Source of the DNA: Streptomyces sp. NBC_00154
GTDB lineage: Bacteria; Actinomycetota; Actinomycetes; Streptomycetales; Streptomycetaceae
Direction of reading: 5' to 3'
DNA: 64,000 bases
NCBI RefSeq assembly: GCF_026342835.1
Contig: NZ_JAPEMI010000001.1
Span: 6,144,501-6,208,500, forward strand
The notes under the pieces were generated by a model. It searched no databases, was not told where the DNA came from, and was given only the letters and a program-made list of their open reading frames with translations. The first letter of the stretch is position 1; every line of letters begins with the position of its first letter. The translations under genes and the position numbers were made by a program. Positions 26,456-35,163 of this stretch are shown here, piece after piece.

Positions 26456-27900
26456 TCACCTCCTTCGCTGGCGGCCCTGCTGAGACCCGGCAGGGCGGAG
26501 CTCGGTGCCGTTCTTCAGCAGTGCGAGGCGGACGGTGGCGAGGCTGGCCTCCTCTCGATCGGCGATGGCTTGCAGCGATAGGCGGTCGTGTTCGTACCAG
26601 ATGCGCCACTGCCCGACGCGGGTGGCGGTGTGCTGGGTGCGCCGAAACCGTGGTGGGCTCCAGTCGACGGGGTGCTTCGACAGCAGGTAGGTGACGTGGG
26701 CGGTGGTGGTGGTGTTCAAGGTGTGCGCGAGCTGGGCGATGGAGAAGTCGCCGCCGGGAACGGCCTGGTGGAGCTGGGCGACGCTGATGCTGTCCGTGTC
26801 GGGCCCGGGGAGCACGAGGTCGCGCAGTGCGCGGGCGGGGAGCCGCGGTGCCCATTGGACGGGCTCGTCGATGGTGTGCGCCTCGAGGAGGTTCTGTGCG
26901 GTGCGGTGGAGCAGTTCGGCCTCGGGGGGCAGGATCCGCCAGCGAAAGCGCTTGTATTGCTGGCGTTGAACGGGGGTGGCGGGCGCGATGTCCGGGTGGG
27001 CGAGGTGCGCGGGTGATCCGGTCAGGGTGTGGAATAGCCAGCGTTGTGCGTGTACGGCGTCGAGGCTGGGGTTGGATCGCAGCCGCCGTTGCAGATCCAG
27101 CCAGGTCTGCACGTCGATGAAGCGGGAGCGCGCGGCGAACAGCGCACGACGGCGTGCATAGTCGATCGGGGCGCCGTGCACATCGAGGTGGTCGGCGAGC
27201 AGGATCAATGTGTGCAGGACATCGGCGCCGTCCTGGTGGCGGGTGAGGCCGGCGAGGAACGTGGACACGTTGTGGCTACTGACGGTGGTGCCGGTCAGGT
27301 GGACCGCGGCGCGGATCGAGGTGATGTTGCCAGCCAACAGGTAGGCGACGGTGAGGAGTTCGTCGATGCGTTGAGCAACGGATTTGCCGCTGGGGTGACT
27401 TGGGGAAAGCCGCAAGGTCCACTCGGGCCATAGAGCGGTCGGTAGCGCGCAGGCTCTGGAGTCCCGTTTGGCCGGGGGCCGGGTGGAGTCGACGGCCGTA
27501 CGGTGGCGCAGGCGCGCCACCGGCATCAGCTTGGTCTCCCGGCTGCAGCGCAGGGCGGCTTCGAGCGCGGTCGAGATCGTGCCACCGAGGGTGACGACGT
27601 TGGCGGGGTGGAGCGGCCGGCCGGAGGCGACCACACGGTCGGTCAGCCGCTGCGCCGCCCGGGCCGCGCAGCGGATGTTCTCGGCCCGCAGGACACGGAA
27701 CGCCGCGGTGACTGCCACGGCTGTGGCGGCGGCGTCGCCGGGGGCGAAGTGACTGTGTAGATCAATGCGCCGGGTGCCCGGGGCGCGCTGGGAACTGGTG
27801 GGCAGAGGGCTGGCGCGGTAGTGCTCCAGACGGTCCAGGATGTCGAGAGGGGCGAGCGGGCGCAGGTCGCTGGATGTCGCGTGGTTGAGGACCACATCAG
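26456..27900 (-). pseudogene. TniQ-like transposition protein, C-terminal part
   Basis: A long minus-strand frame without a proper start. Its sequence resembles the C-terminal two-thirds of actinobacterial TniQ-family proteins: PIDYARRRALF, AQRWLFHTLTGSPAH, LRDLVLPGPDTDSISVAQLH and repeated helix-turn-helix-like segments (FSIAQLAHTLNTTTTAHVTYLL; LSLQAIADREEASLATVR). The zinc-binding N-terminal TniQ domain is missing: the frame runs into the TnsB remnant near 27900. TniQ proteins direct target choice in Tn7-like elements. The assignment is from remembered family patterns, so moderately sure. Confidence 0.55.
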
Positions 27901-28344
27901 CTCGCCCGGTGCGATGGCCAGGACTTCCCCGAACGGGCCGGGCGGACGCGCATGCAGCGAGCGGCGCGTTCTCGCCGAGCCGGTCGTGTGCGTGCCGGCG
28001 GCCAACTTGTCGAACAGCCGGTAGGGCGCGCGCTTTGACCGGCCGTCCGCCAGCCCGACAAGCCCGTCGCGCTGATAACGCTGACGTCGCTGCTTGATGC
28101 CACTGGCCGTCATCCGATGGCCCGCTGCTATCAGCTCGGCCGCCTTGGCCCGCTCCCGCTCGGCCAGGCAACGCTGCCGAGGGTCGAACTCCGGTCGTGG
28201 CACCGCCTCGTGAGGAGCATCCGGCGGCAAGCCGTGCAGTACTTCCAGGATGTGCCCCTCCCACCAACGAGCCTGGTCAGCAGCCTTCTTGGGGAACTCT
28301 GCGATCCGGGCCGTCGGCGGAACCCGTCGCCCCTCGTTCGTCAT
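27901..28344 (-). pseudogene. TnsB-like transposase, N-terminal fragment
   Basis: Starts at ATG 28344, overlapping the TnsA stop (ATGA). It contains a helix-turn-helix region (IAAGHRMTASGIKQRRQRYQ, DGLVGLADGRSKRA) typical of the N-terminus of TnsB/Mu-like integrases, and reaches GEVLAIAPGELM. That is the strand just before the first catalytic Asp of the DDE domain, where the sequence joins another frame. No catalytic residue is left, so it is inactive. Confidence 0.6.
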
Positions 28345-28970
28345 CCGGCACCCCCACCAGCGCGGCGCACGACCGTGCGCGGCCCGAGCAGTTCGACGTC
28401 CATCTGCTCGGCCGACAACTCGTGCTCCCGTAAGAGGTGGAACAACACGGGCAGCGTCGCGAGCCGGTCGCCAGCCGCGGCAGCCCCGGCCATCAGCGGC
28501 CCCGGCTGCGAGAAGACCTCCATCAGCCGAGCTGCAACCGGCTCCCGTCGGCAGCGGGGGTGGCGGTAGCGCGACAGCCACCGAACATTCGCCAGCAGCA
28601 CTGCCTCCGGCGCCCCCACCCGCTCGAACCCCCACCCGACTTCCGCACAGGCCCTCCGCGTCAACTCGAACGCTTCGGCATCCCGCGGAGCGATCCAGTC
28701 GTCGGCACGCACATCGACGACCACCGCCGAGCCATCCACCCGACGCATGAAGAAGTCCGGGGCATGCCGACGCTCACGCGACCCGTCGTGCCAGTGCAGC
28801 CAGAACGGCTGGGACGCCATCGCCACCACAGCAGGATCGAAGTCCATGAGCACCAGCCGGTCCCGCTCCAACCACGACTCGAAACCGACGTGCTGCCCCG
28901 TCGTCGCCGCCCAGTACCACCCCGGGAAATGGCGCCCACCCCACGACCACCGAAACGGCCGCACCGGCAC
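28341..28970 (-). CDS. TnsA-like endonuclease subunit of Tn7-like transposase
   Basis: 209 aa from GTG 28970. The pattern HFPGWYWAATTGQHVGFESW...ERDRL, then RRHAPDFFM, then VVVDVRADD matches the TnsA nuclease core with Glu, Asp and a D-x-K-like strand. Here the final Lys appears as Arg, which may weaken or abolish activity. In Tn7-like systems TnsA cuts the 5' ends of the element in complex with TnsB. Because TnsB is reduced to a fragment, this intact gene is now orphaned. Confidence 0.7.
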   Translation of the reverse strand: MPVRPFRWSWGGRHFPGWYWAATTGQHVGFESWLERDRLVLMDFDPAVVAMASQPFWLHWHDGSRERRHAPDFFMRRVDGSAVVVDVRADDWIAPRDAEAFELTRRACAEVGWGFERVGAPEAVLLANVRWLSRYRHPRCRREPVAARLMEVFSQPGPLMAGAAAAGDRLATLPVLFHLLREHELSAEQMDVELLGPRTVVRRAGGGAG

Positions 28971-28998
28971 CGCGTCCTCGAACCTGGCCGTCGCAAAG

Positions 28999-29319
28999 TC
29001 AGGGTTCGGACGTGACGGTTTCGGTAGCAGCGTCGCCGCCGGCAGCGAATCCCCACAGGTGGTGGGTGCCTTCCTGGTTGAAGCAGCATCCCCACCCCCA
29101 GCCCGGGTCGTCGGTGACCGCTCCGTTGAAGGCCGTTCCGGTGGTGGTCCAACCGCTGAGATCGCCGGTTTCGAAGCCGGGGTTGGACAGGGTGGTCTCG
29201 CTTGCGCTGGCGGGCTCCGACATCAGGGGTGATGTCAGCCCGAGACATATCGTGAGCGCGAGAAGCAGGCGCACGATGCCACGCCTGGTTGTGGGTTGCG
29301 CTGGGGAGCGCGATCGCAT
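28999..29319 (-). pseudogene. Secreted levanase-type protein, truncated after its N-terminal binding domain
   Basis: Start ATG 29319 behind GGAGGTTCGG. A signal peptide (VRLLLALTICLGLTSPLMS) is followed by the carbohydrate-binding-like module NPGFETGDLSGWTTTGTAF. This module is clearly related to the C-terminal module of the neighbouring GH32 protein (NHNFATGDLTGWTVVSGTT). The frame ends at 28999, inside this module and right at the edge of the Tn7-like remnant, so the catalytic part was probably lost through that insertion or the later deletion. Confidence 0.7.
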
Positions 29320-29422
29320 CCGAACCTCCGTTGTGGGGGTGGGGTGAGTGGGGCGGGTCGATGGCCCGGACGTCGGCGACGTCCGGGTCAACGAGTGAGG
29401 GGGGTGTGGTGGGGCGGGTGGC

Positions 29423-32356
29423 TTAAGGGCGGCGGACGGGAACGTTGACGTCGTCGACGTTGATGTGGCCCCAGCCTCCGGTGGCGCGGTCCACGATCTC
29501 GACGTAGATCCGGTCACCGATGTGGGCGGACAAGTCGAAGACGACACGGCGGTACTGCTCGGCACCGCGGCCGGTGGCCTTGGCCAGCACCTTGCCGTCA
29601 TCGGCGCGGACGACGGCCGCGTAGAGCCGGTCGGGGTCGTTGCCGCCGGACAGGAGCAGGTCGATCACACCGTCTCCACCAAGGACCACGGCAGCGGAGC
29701 GCAGCACGCCGGTGGCGTCGTCTCCGCCCGCGTCCGGGTTGACGCCCCACACGTGGTGGCCGGCCGCGTCCTCGGCGGTTTCAGCCTGGTAGAAGGGGCC
29801 GCCCCAGCCCCAGTCGGCGCGCGTGGTCACGTTGGCGTCGCTGAAGGTTGTGCCCGAGACGACGGTCCATCCTGTGAGGTCGCCGGTGGCGAAGTTGTGG
29901 TTGGGGAGCGCGTCGACGTCCGCGGGGCGCGGCGGATCGTATGCGGCGGGAGCGACCGAGGTGTCGTAGGAACCGTTCATGCGCCAGACGTCCAGGGACG
30001 TCACACGGGCGGATCCGCCCTCACTGGTCAGAGCCAAACCGGTGGCGTCCTCGCGGGTCGGGTAGACACGGCTGGTGAGGCTGTTGCTGACGTTGACGTA
30101 CGCCTCGAGCATCGAGCGGTCGAGCAGGACCCTCAACGTCAGCCGTCCGCCGTCGAGTTCCACGCTTCCGCCGTGGACGCCCTTGCGTACGTCCGGGTCG
30201 AGGCTGGAGCGGCTGCGGTCGATCTGGAAGCGGTGCTCGGCCGTGTCGTAGGAGAGCAGGGTCTCCTCGGTGCCGTCGGCGCACGCACGGACCGCCAAGG
30301 TGATCGTCCGCGCGCCGCGCGGCTCGATGACGGCGCTGATGTCCAGCAGGTCGCCGGAGACACCGGCGAGCCGCCGGTTGGCTTCCTCCACCGATGCGTG
30401 CCGGATGTGGGCGAGCTTCTTGCCGCGGAGTCCCGCCGCTTCGGCGACCGGTTCGACCCCGAGGGTTCCGTCCGTCCGCAGCGAGACGCTCACAGGCATG
30501 CCGGCGTTGTGCGCCCATCCGGACTGGGCGTGCTGCTGTTCGGTGCGGCGGTCCTGGGTGATGCTGAAGAGCACGGATCGGCCGTCGGGGGTGACGAAGC
30601 CGGACGGGCCGGTGAAGTGCTCGCCGAAGTCGAACTCGCGGGGCTCTTCGTGTTCGGGTACGAAGCGGTGCCCGCGCTTGTCGAAGGTGCCGATCCAGTA
30701 GTAGGTGTGCTTGACGGCGTTCGGGTTGAACCCTTCCCACCAGGGGCAGATCAACAGGATGTGCTTGCCGGTGCGCCGGCCCTGGGGGCCGGGGAGCGGG
30801 AGGAGTACCGGCAGCTCCCATACCTCTCCGGGCTCGGGCACCGTGACGAGGTCGTTCCAGTGCAACGGGCCTTGGTACGTCCACGGTCCTTCGGGGCGCC
30901 GCGCGGTGTAGAGGAGCGCGGTTCCGCCGTGCTTGTGGGTGATCTGTGTGCCCTCGTAGTCGACGATGCCGCTGCCGACGAGCTGGTACCAGACGCCGTC
31001 CTCCTCCCAGACGAACGGGTCGCGGAAGTTCTCCGCCCACGCGGTTCCGGGTCCTGCCGGAAGGTTCGCGGGAGCTTCGGTGACCGGCTTGGATCTCATC
31101 GTCCAGGTGGGCAGGTCGGTGTCGCGGTCGGCCTGGTAGGTGGACACGGCAAGCCCGGTGCGCTGCCGGTAGGGCAGCCGGTCGTCGCCCCCGGTGAAGA
31201 AGAGCACCGGCCCCCGGTCGCCGTCGACGCAGGCGGAGCCCGACCAGCAGCCGTCCGGGCCGGCCGAGTCCGCAGCCGGGGCCAGGGCGATCGGGAGGTC
31301 GCGCCAGTGCACCATGTCGGTGCTGACGGCGTGCCCCCAGTGGATCTGGCCCCAGAACGGGCCGAGTGGATCATGCTGGTAGAAGATGTGGTACTTGCCC
31401 TTGAAGTACACGGGTGCGTGCGGCTCGTTCATCCAGTGCCAGGGCGGCAGCATGTGGAACTGGGGGCGGTGCCGGTCGCCGTCGTAACGGGCCCGGTCGG
31501 GGTCCAGGTCCGGGTGGGGCACGCGGTGGCCGGGCAGTCCGGCGATCTTTGAGGCGTGCTCCTTGCGCGCCGTCGCGTCGTCCAGGGTGCCCGGGCGGAT
31601 GACGAGGCTGTCCATCAGGCCCATGTACATGTTGGCGTGGAACTCGCCGTTGAGCAGCGTGGACCGGTTGTGCTTCCCGATGAGAAGGGACTCATCAGGG
31701 GCAGGTACGGGCGTTTGGCCGGGGGTGGTGGCGGTTCCGATCAGCAGACCGTCGCGGTAGAGGCGCAGTTGATGGTTGGCAGGGTCGTAGGTGGCTGCGA
31801 CGTGGGTCCATCTGTTCTTGGTGGCCGGCTGGTCCGGGGCGCCCTTGACCTCGATCAGGTCGGTGCCGAAGCCGAGCTGGAAGACGATCTGCCCGAAGCG
31901 GCGCAGGCCGAGCAGGAATCCGGTCCTCGCGTCCGGGTCGTGCTGGTTGACCAGGGCCTGGGGCTTGCCGTCGATGCCGTGCTCGTAGGCGTAGGGAGCG
32001 ATCCAGACGTCGATGGTCATGCCGCCGGTGACGTCGAGCTTGCCGGGCCCCTCGGCGGTGACGGTGGTGGAGTAGCCGTCGAAGTACAGCGCCCGTCCGA
32101 GCACGCCGCGGCGACGTACGGGATCACTGCCGGGCTTGTAGCGGGCATCGTTGAAGACGTAGTCGACGGGGTCCGCGGAGCCGGAGACCGCCTCGCGGGT
32201 CACTGCGCCGGTGCGCTCGTCGAAGTCCCAGCGCGCGGAGGGGCCTTGCAGGCCGGCCCGTCCACGGGCTGAGGCGGGAGCGGGGGCGAACGAGAGCGGT
32301 ACGACGGCGCCGCCGACGGCGGCGGACACGACCCTGAGGGCTGTTCTTCTCCTCAT
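29423..32356 (-). CDS. Secreted GH32 fructanase with LamG-like and binding domains
   Basis: 977 aa, start ATG 32356 with GGAG upstream. The N-terminus carries RRRTALRVV with a hydrophobic stretch to ASA (Tat-like). A LamG/concanavalin domain occupies about residues 40-280. The GH32 module follows with WMNEPHAP, ENFRDPFVW and EVWELPVLLPL, then a beta-sandwich (LRVLLDRSMLEAYVN) and a terminal carbohydrate-binding-like module. The usual nucleophile Asp of WMNDPNG is Glu here, and Cys of the EC motif is Leu. This may mark a distinct subfamily (for example endo-acting or fructotransferase-like) rather than a dead enzyme. It is divergent from the second LacI gene. Confidence 0.88.
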   Translation of the reverse strand: MRRRTALRVVSAAVGGAVVPLSFAPAPASARGRAGLQGPSARWDFDERTGAVTREAVSGSADPVDYVFNDARYKPGSDPVRRRGVLGRALYFDGYSTTVTAEGPGKLDVTGGMTIDVWIAPYAYEHGIDGKPQALVNQHDPDARTGFLLGLRRFGQIVFQLGFGTDLIEVKGAPDQPATKNRWTHVAATYDPANHQLRLYRDGLLIGTATTPGQTPVPAPDESLLIGKHNRSTLLNGEFHANMYMGLMDSLVIRPGTLDDATARKEHASKIAGLPGHRVPHPDLDPDRARYDGDRHRPQFHMLPPWHWMNEPHAPVYFKGKYHIFYQHDPLGPFWGQIHWGHAVSTDMVHWRDLPIALAPAADSAGPDGCWSGSACVDGDRGPVLFFTGGDDRLPYRQRTGLAVSTYQADRDTDLPTWTMRSKPVTEAPANLPAGPGTAWAENFRDPFVWEEDGVWYQLVGSGIVDYEGTQITHKHGGTALLYTARRPEGPWTYQGPLHWNDLVTVPEPGEVWELPVLLPLPGPQGRRTGKHILLICPWWEGFNPNAVKHTYYWIGTFDKRGHRFVPEHEEPREFDFGEHFTGPSGFVTPDGRSVLFSITQDRRTEQQHAQSGWAHNAGMPVSVSLRTDGTLGVEPVAEAAGLRGKKLAHIRHASVEEANRRLAGVSGDLLDISAVIEPRGARTITLAVRACADGTEETLLSYDTAEHRFQIDRSRSSLDPDVRKGVHGGSVELDGGRLTLRVLLDRSMLEAYVNVSNSLTSRVYPTREDATGLALTSEGGSARVTSLDVWRMNGSYDTSVAPAAYDPPRPADVDALPNHNFATGDLTGWTVVSGTTFSDANVTTRADWGWGGPFYQAETAEDAAGHHVWGVNPDAGGDDATGVLRSAAVVLGGDGVIDLLLSGGNDPDRLYAAVVRADDGKVLAKATGRGAEQYRRVVFDLSAHIGDRIYVEIVDRATGGWGHINVDDVNVPVRRP

Positions 32357-32391
32357 GCATGCTCCTGGAGTGCGCGGCAGTCTGACGGTCT

Positions 32392-32407
32392 GCCAAATCG
32401 TTTTAGG
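32392..32407. promoter_or_regulatory. Candidate LacI operator upstream of the GH32 gene
   Basis: GCCAAATCGTTTTAGG resembles, with 12 of 16 positions equal, the reverse of the operator-like site at 32583-32598. It lies 36-51 nt upstream of the minus-strand GH32 start. Confidence 0.4.
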
Positions 32408-32582
32408 TGATGGGTCGGCATGGTTCGTGCGCCGCCTCCGCTAAAGCAAGAGCTAACGCATACGGATTTCGATTTCGTATCCCCTAGAGGCACCCAAAAC
32501 GGCACATAAGGTCATCGTTATGCAGGTGAGATGTCCGGGGTGTTGACAGTGCATGACGGGTGGAGCAATCTCGTCACACCTT

Positions 32583-32598
32583 GCTAATCCGATTTAGC
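32583..32598. promoter_or_regulatory. Candidate LacI operator before the second LacI gene
   Basis: GCTAATCCGATTTAGC is an imperfect palindrome with GCTAA/TTAGC arms and a CpG centre, as expected for a LacI-family site. It lies 21-36 nt before the regulator start. A direct GCTAA pair also occurs at about 32439-32456. Confidence 0.5.
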
Positions 32599-32618
32599 CG
32601 AACGGGGCTGATCCTCTG

Positions 32619-33653
32619 ATGTCCGAACGCCGCGTGACCATGGCCGACGTTGCCCGCAAGGCGGGTGTCTCGCCGACGACCGCGTCGTTCGCCCTGTCCG
32701 GCCGGACCGACATGCGCATCTCCGACGCCTCCCGCGAACGTGTTCTGGAGGCTGCCCGGGAGCTGGGCTATCGTCCGAACGTCACGGCGCGCAGTCTGCG
32801 GACGAAGTCCACCCAGACGATCGGGTTCGTTTCGGACCGGATCACCACGACACCGTTCGCGGGCGATGTGATCCGCGGGGCCATGGAGGCTGCCCGGGAG
32901 CGGGACCACCTGTTGTTCATCACAGAGGCGGGCGGCGACCGCGCTGCCGAGTCGTCGCTGGTCCACGCGCTGCTGGACCGGCAGGTCGACGCGGTGGTCT
33001 ACGCGTCCATGTTCACCCGGTACGTGACCCCGCCCAAGGAGCTGTTCGGGCGCCGGGTGGTCCTGCTGAACTGCCTGGCCCCTGGCTTCGAGGCGCCCTC
33101 CGTCGTCCCGGACGAGTTCGAGGCCGGGCGGGATGCGGCCCGGGCTCTGCTCGCGGCCGGTCACAGTGAGGGCATCTGGGCGATCGGCGGCCACCAGGCT
33201 GTTCCGGCCACCCCCGAGGGAATCATCGCCGGCAACGAGCGCATGCGCGGCCTGGAGGAGGTCCTTCGGGAGGGCGGGGCTCGCCTGGAAGGCGTCATCG
33301 AGTGCGACTGGGACACGCTTGACGGCTACCGCGAGGTATCCGCCCTGCTGGTGGCGGGTCACCGACCCCGCGCGCTGGTGTGTCTGGCCGATCGGGTGTC
33401 CTTCGGCGCCTACCAGGCGCTCGGTGAGGCAGGTCTGTCGGTGCCCGGTGATGTGTCGGTCATCTCGTTCGACGACCAGGACATCGCGTCCGTGCTGCGT
33501 CCGGCGCTCACCACGCTAAGGCTGCCGCACTACCAACTCGGACACCTCGCGATGGAGTTGATTCTCCGCACGGGTCCGCTTGAAGCAGTCGTGCATCGAG
33601 TGCCCATGCCGCTTCAAAGCCGTGCCTCCATCGCCGCTCCCACCAGAGGCTGA
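32619..33653 (+). CDS. LacI-family transcriptional regulator 2 of fructan locus
   Basis: 344 aa from ATG 32619. The helix-turn-helix is VTMADVARKAGVSPTTASFAL and the hinge is NVTARSLRTKST. The effector domain includes IGFVSDRITTTPFAGDVIRG and VSVISFDDQDIASVLRP. It is a paralogue of the regulator at 14291, with a different recognition helix (SPTTAS against SRTTVS). It lies between the divergent secreted GH32 gene and the CUT1 transporter operon, and probably controls both through the GCTAA-type sites. Confidence 0.92.
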   Translation: MSERRVTMADVARKAGVSPTTASFALSGRTDMRISDASRERVLEAARELGYRPNVTARSLRTKSTQTIGFVSDRITTTPFAGDVIRGAMEAARERDHLLFITEAGGDRAAESSLVHALLDRQVDAVVYASMFTRYVTPPKELFGRRVVLLNCLAPGFEAPSVVPDEFEAGRDAARALLAAGHSEGIWAIGGHQAVPATPEGIIAGNERMRGLEEVLREGGARLEGVIECDWDTLDGYREVSALLVAGHRPRALVCLADRVSFGAYQALGEAGLSVPGDVSVISFDDQDIASVLRPALTTLRLPHYQLGHLAMELILRTGPLEAVVHRVPMPLQSRASIAAPTRG

Positions 33654-33798
33654 CACCGGCACCGAAGACAGTCGTCCCGCCGCCCGCACCGATGATTCCG
33701 GGGCGGGTGACGGGACGGCCACCAAGAACAGCGACCGTCGCAACCGGTCGCCGAGGGCGGGTCCTGCAAGACCCGTCTCAGTGAGTTGGAGGAACCTC

Positions 33799-35100
33799 AT
33801 GCTGTTCAGAACAAGACGCCTCGCTGCTGCCAGTGTAGTCGTCACGGCGGCGACCGCCCTGGTCGCCGGATGCACGTCCGGCGGCGGGAGCACGTCCGGT
33901 GCCAGCGGCGACACGCTGACCCTGTGGACGCACAACGCCGGCAACTCGGTGGAACTCGACGTCGTCAAGAAGATCATCAAGGACTTCAACGGCTCCCAGG
34001 ACAAGTACAAGGTCAAGCTGCAGGCGTTCCCGCAGAGCGACTACAACAATTCGGTCGTGGCGGCTGCCTCCGCCCGAAAGCTGCCCTGCCTGCTCGATGT
34101 GGACGGCCCGAACGTGGCGAACTGGGCGTGGGGCGGCTACCTGTCCCCGATCGACGTCTCCGGCAGTGAAGTGCCCTTGTCCGACCAGCTGGCCAGCACC
34201 GTCGGAGAGTACAAGGACAAGCTGTACGCGTTCGGCTTCTACGATGTCTCGCTGGCCTTCTTCGCCCGCAAGTCCGTACTGGACGCGAACGGTGTCCGTG
34301 TCCCCACCGTGGACAAGCCCTGGACGAAGGGCGAGTTCGACGCGGCGCTCGCCAAGCTGAAGAAGAGCGGCAAGTTCGAGTACCCGCTGGAGATGGGTAC
34401 CGGCGGCACCGGCGAGTGGTGGTCCTACGCCTACTCCCCGCAGCTCCAGAGCTTCGGCGGGGACCTGGTCGACCGCGGCGACTACAAGACGGCCTCGGGC
34501 ACCCTCGACGGAGAGAACGCCGTGGAGTGGGCTTCCTGGTTCCACTCGCTGGTGGCCAAGGACTACATGGCAAAGAAGTCCGGAGCCGATCCCAACAAGG
34601 ACTTCCTGGCCGGCAAGAGCGCGATCCAGTGGGACGGCAGCTGGAACGCGGCCAAGAACGCCGAGAAGCTCGGCGACGACCTGGCGATCATCCCGCCGGT
34701 GGACTTCGGCAACGGACCCAAGATCGGCGGCGCCTCCTGGCAGTGGGCGATGAGCTCCACCTGCTCCAACAAGGCCGGTGCGCAGGAGTGGCTGAAGTTC
34801 TCCCGCCAGACGAAGTACTTCGTCGACTACGCCAAGGCCACCAGCACCATCCCTGCCACCGACGACGCTGCACAGCAGATCGCGGACTACCAGCCGGGCG
34901 GCAAGTTCGACGTGCTCGTCCAGTTCGCGCGTAAGTACGCGATGGTCCGCCCCGCCACCCCGGCCTACCCCTACATCTCCACCGAGTTCGAGAAGGCGTC
35001 CAAGGACATCCTGGCCGGCGCCGACCCCGAGGACGCTCTCGGTCAGGCCGCTAAGGGCATCGACAACAACCTGAAGACGAACAACTACTACTCCAACTGA
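33799..35100 (+). CDS. Sugar ABC transporter substrate-binding lipoprotein (CUT1)
   Basis: 433 aa from ATG 33799 behind TTGGAGGAAC. The lipoprotein signal is VVTAATALVAGC. It is a family-1 (MalE-like) sugar-binding protein: LTLWTHNAGNSVELDVVKK near the N-terminus, LAGKSAIQWDGSWN in the middle and WQWAMSSTCSNKAGAQEWLKF near the C-terminus. It is the first gene of the CUT1 operon that ends with a GH32 enzyme and fructokinase, so fructo-oligosaccharides or sucrose are the likely ligands. No ATPase gene is present; as is common in Streptomyces, a shared MsiK-type ATPase elsewhere would power it. Confidence 0.93.
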   Translation: MLFRTRRLAAASVVVTAATALVAGCTSGGGSTSGASGDTLTLWTHNAGNSVELDVVKKIIKDFNGSQDKYKVKLQAFPQSDYNNSVVAAASARKLPCLLDVDGPNVANWAWGGYLSPIDVSGSEVPLSDQLASTVGEYKDKLYAFGFYDVSLAFFARKSVLDANGVRVPTVDKPWTKGEFDAALAKLKKSGKFEYPLEMGTGGTGEWWSYAYSPQLQSFGGDLVDRGDYKTASGTLDGENAVEWASWFHSLVAKDYMAKKSGADPNKDFLAGKSAIQWDGSWNAAKNAEKLGDDLAIIPPVDFGNGPKIGGASWQWAMSSTCSNKAGAQEWLKFSRQTKYFVDYAKATSTIPATDDAAQQIADYQPGGKFDVLVQFARKYAMVRPATPAYPYISTEFEKASKDILAGADPEDALGQAAKGIDNNLKTNNYYSN

Positions 35101-35107
35101 CCCGTCC

Positions 35108-35146
35108 GGTCCGGTTCGGGCGCGATCCCGCCGTCCGAACCGGACC
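35108..35146 (+). terminator. Intercistronic hairpin after CUT1 binding-protein gene
   Basis: GGTCCGGTTCGG (35108-35119) pairs perfectly with CCGAACCGGACC (35135-35146). It probably causes partial termination or 3'-end protection, raising binding protein over permease levels, as at 17087. Confidence 0.65.
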
Positions 35147-35163
35147 GATCCCCTGGAGATACC

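Larger units (their letters stand above)
26456..28990 (-). mobile_element. Tn7-like transposon remnant (TnsA, partial TnsB, partial TniQ)
   Basis: Gene order on the minus strand is TnsA-like endonuclease, the N-terminal part of a TnsB/Mu-type integrase, then a TniQ-like C-terminal part. The DDE catalytic domain and the TnsC-type ATPase that normally lie between are absent, so one internal deletion of several kb is the simplest explanation. The right side cuts the levanase gene at 28999-29319. I could not identify terminal repeats or a target duplication. Confidence 0.6.

Noticed and set aside
28970..29010. Terminal inverted repeat of the Tn7-like remnant
   Set aside because: I compared this end with 26340-26456 and found no convincing matching termini or target duplication by eye.
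29465..31552. 695-codon plus-strand frame opposite the secreted GH32 gene
   Set aside because: Antisense shadow with Val/Gly-rich composition and no domain. The minus-strand GH32 reading has complete catalytic motifs.
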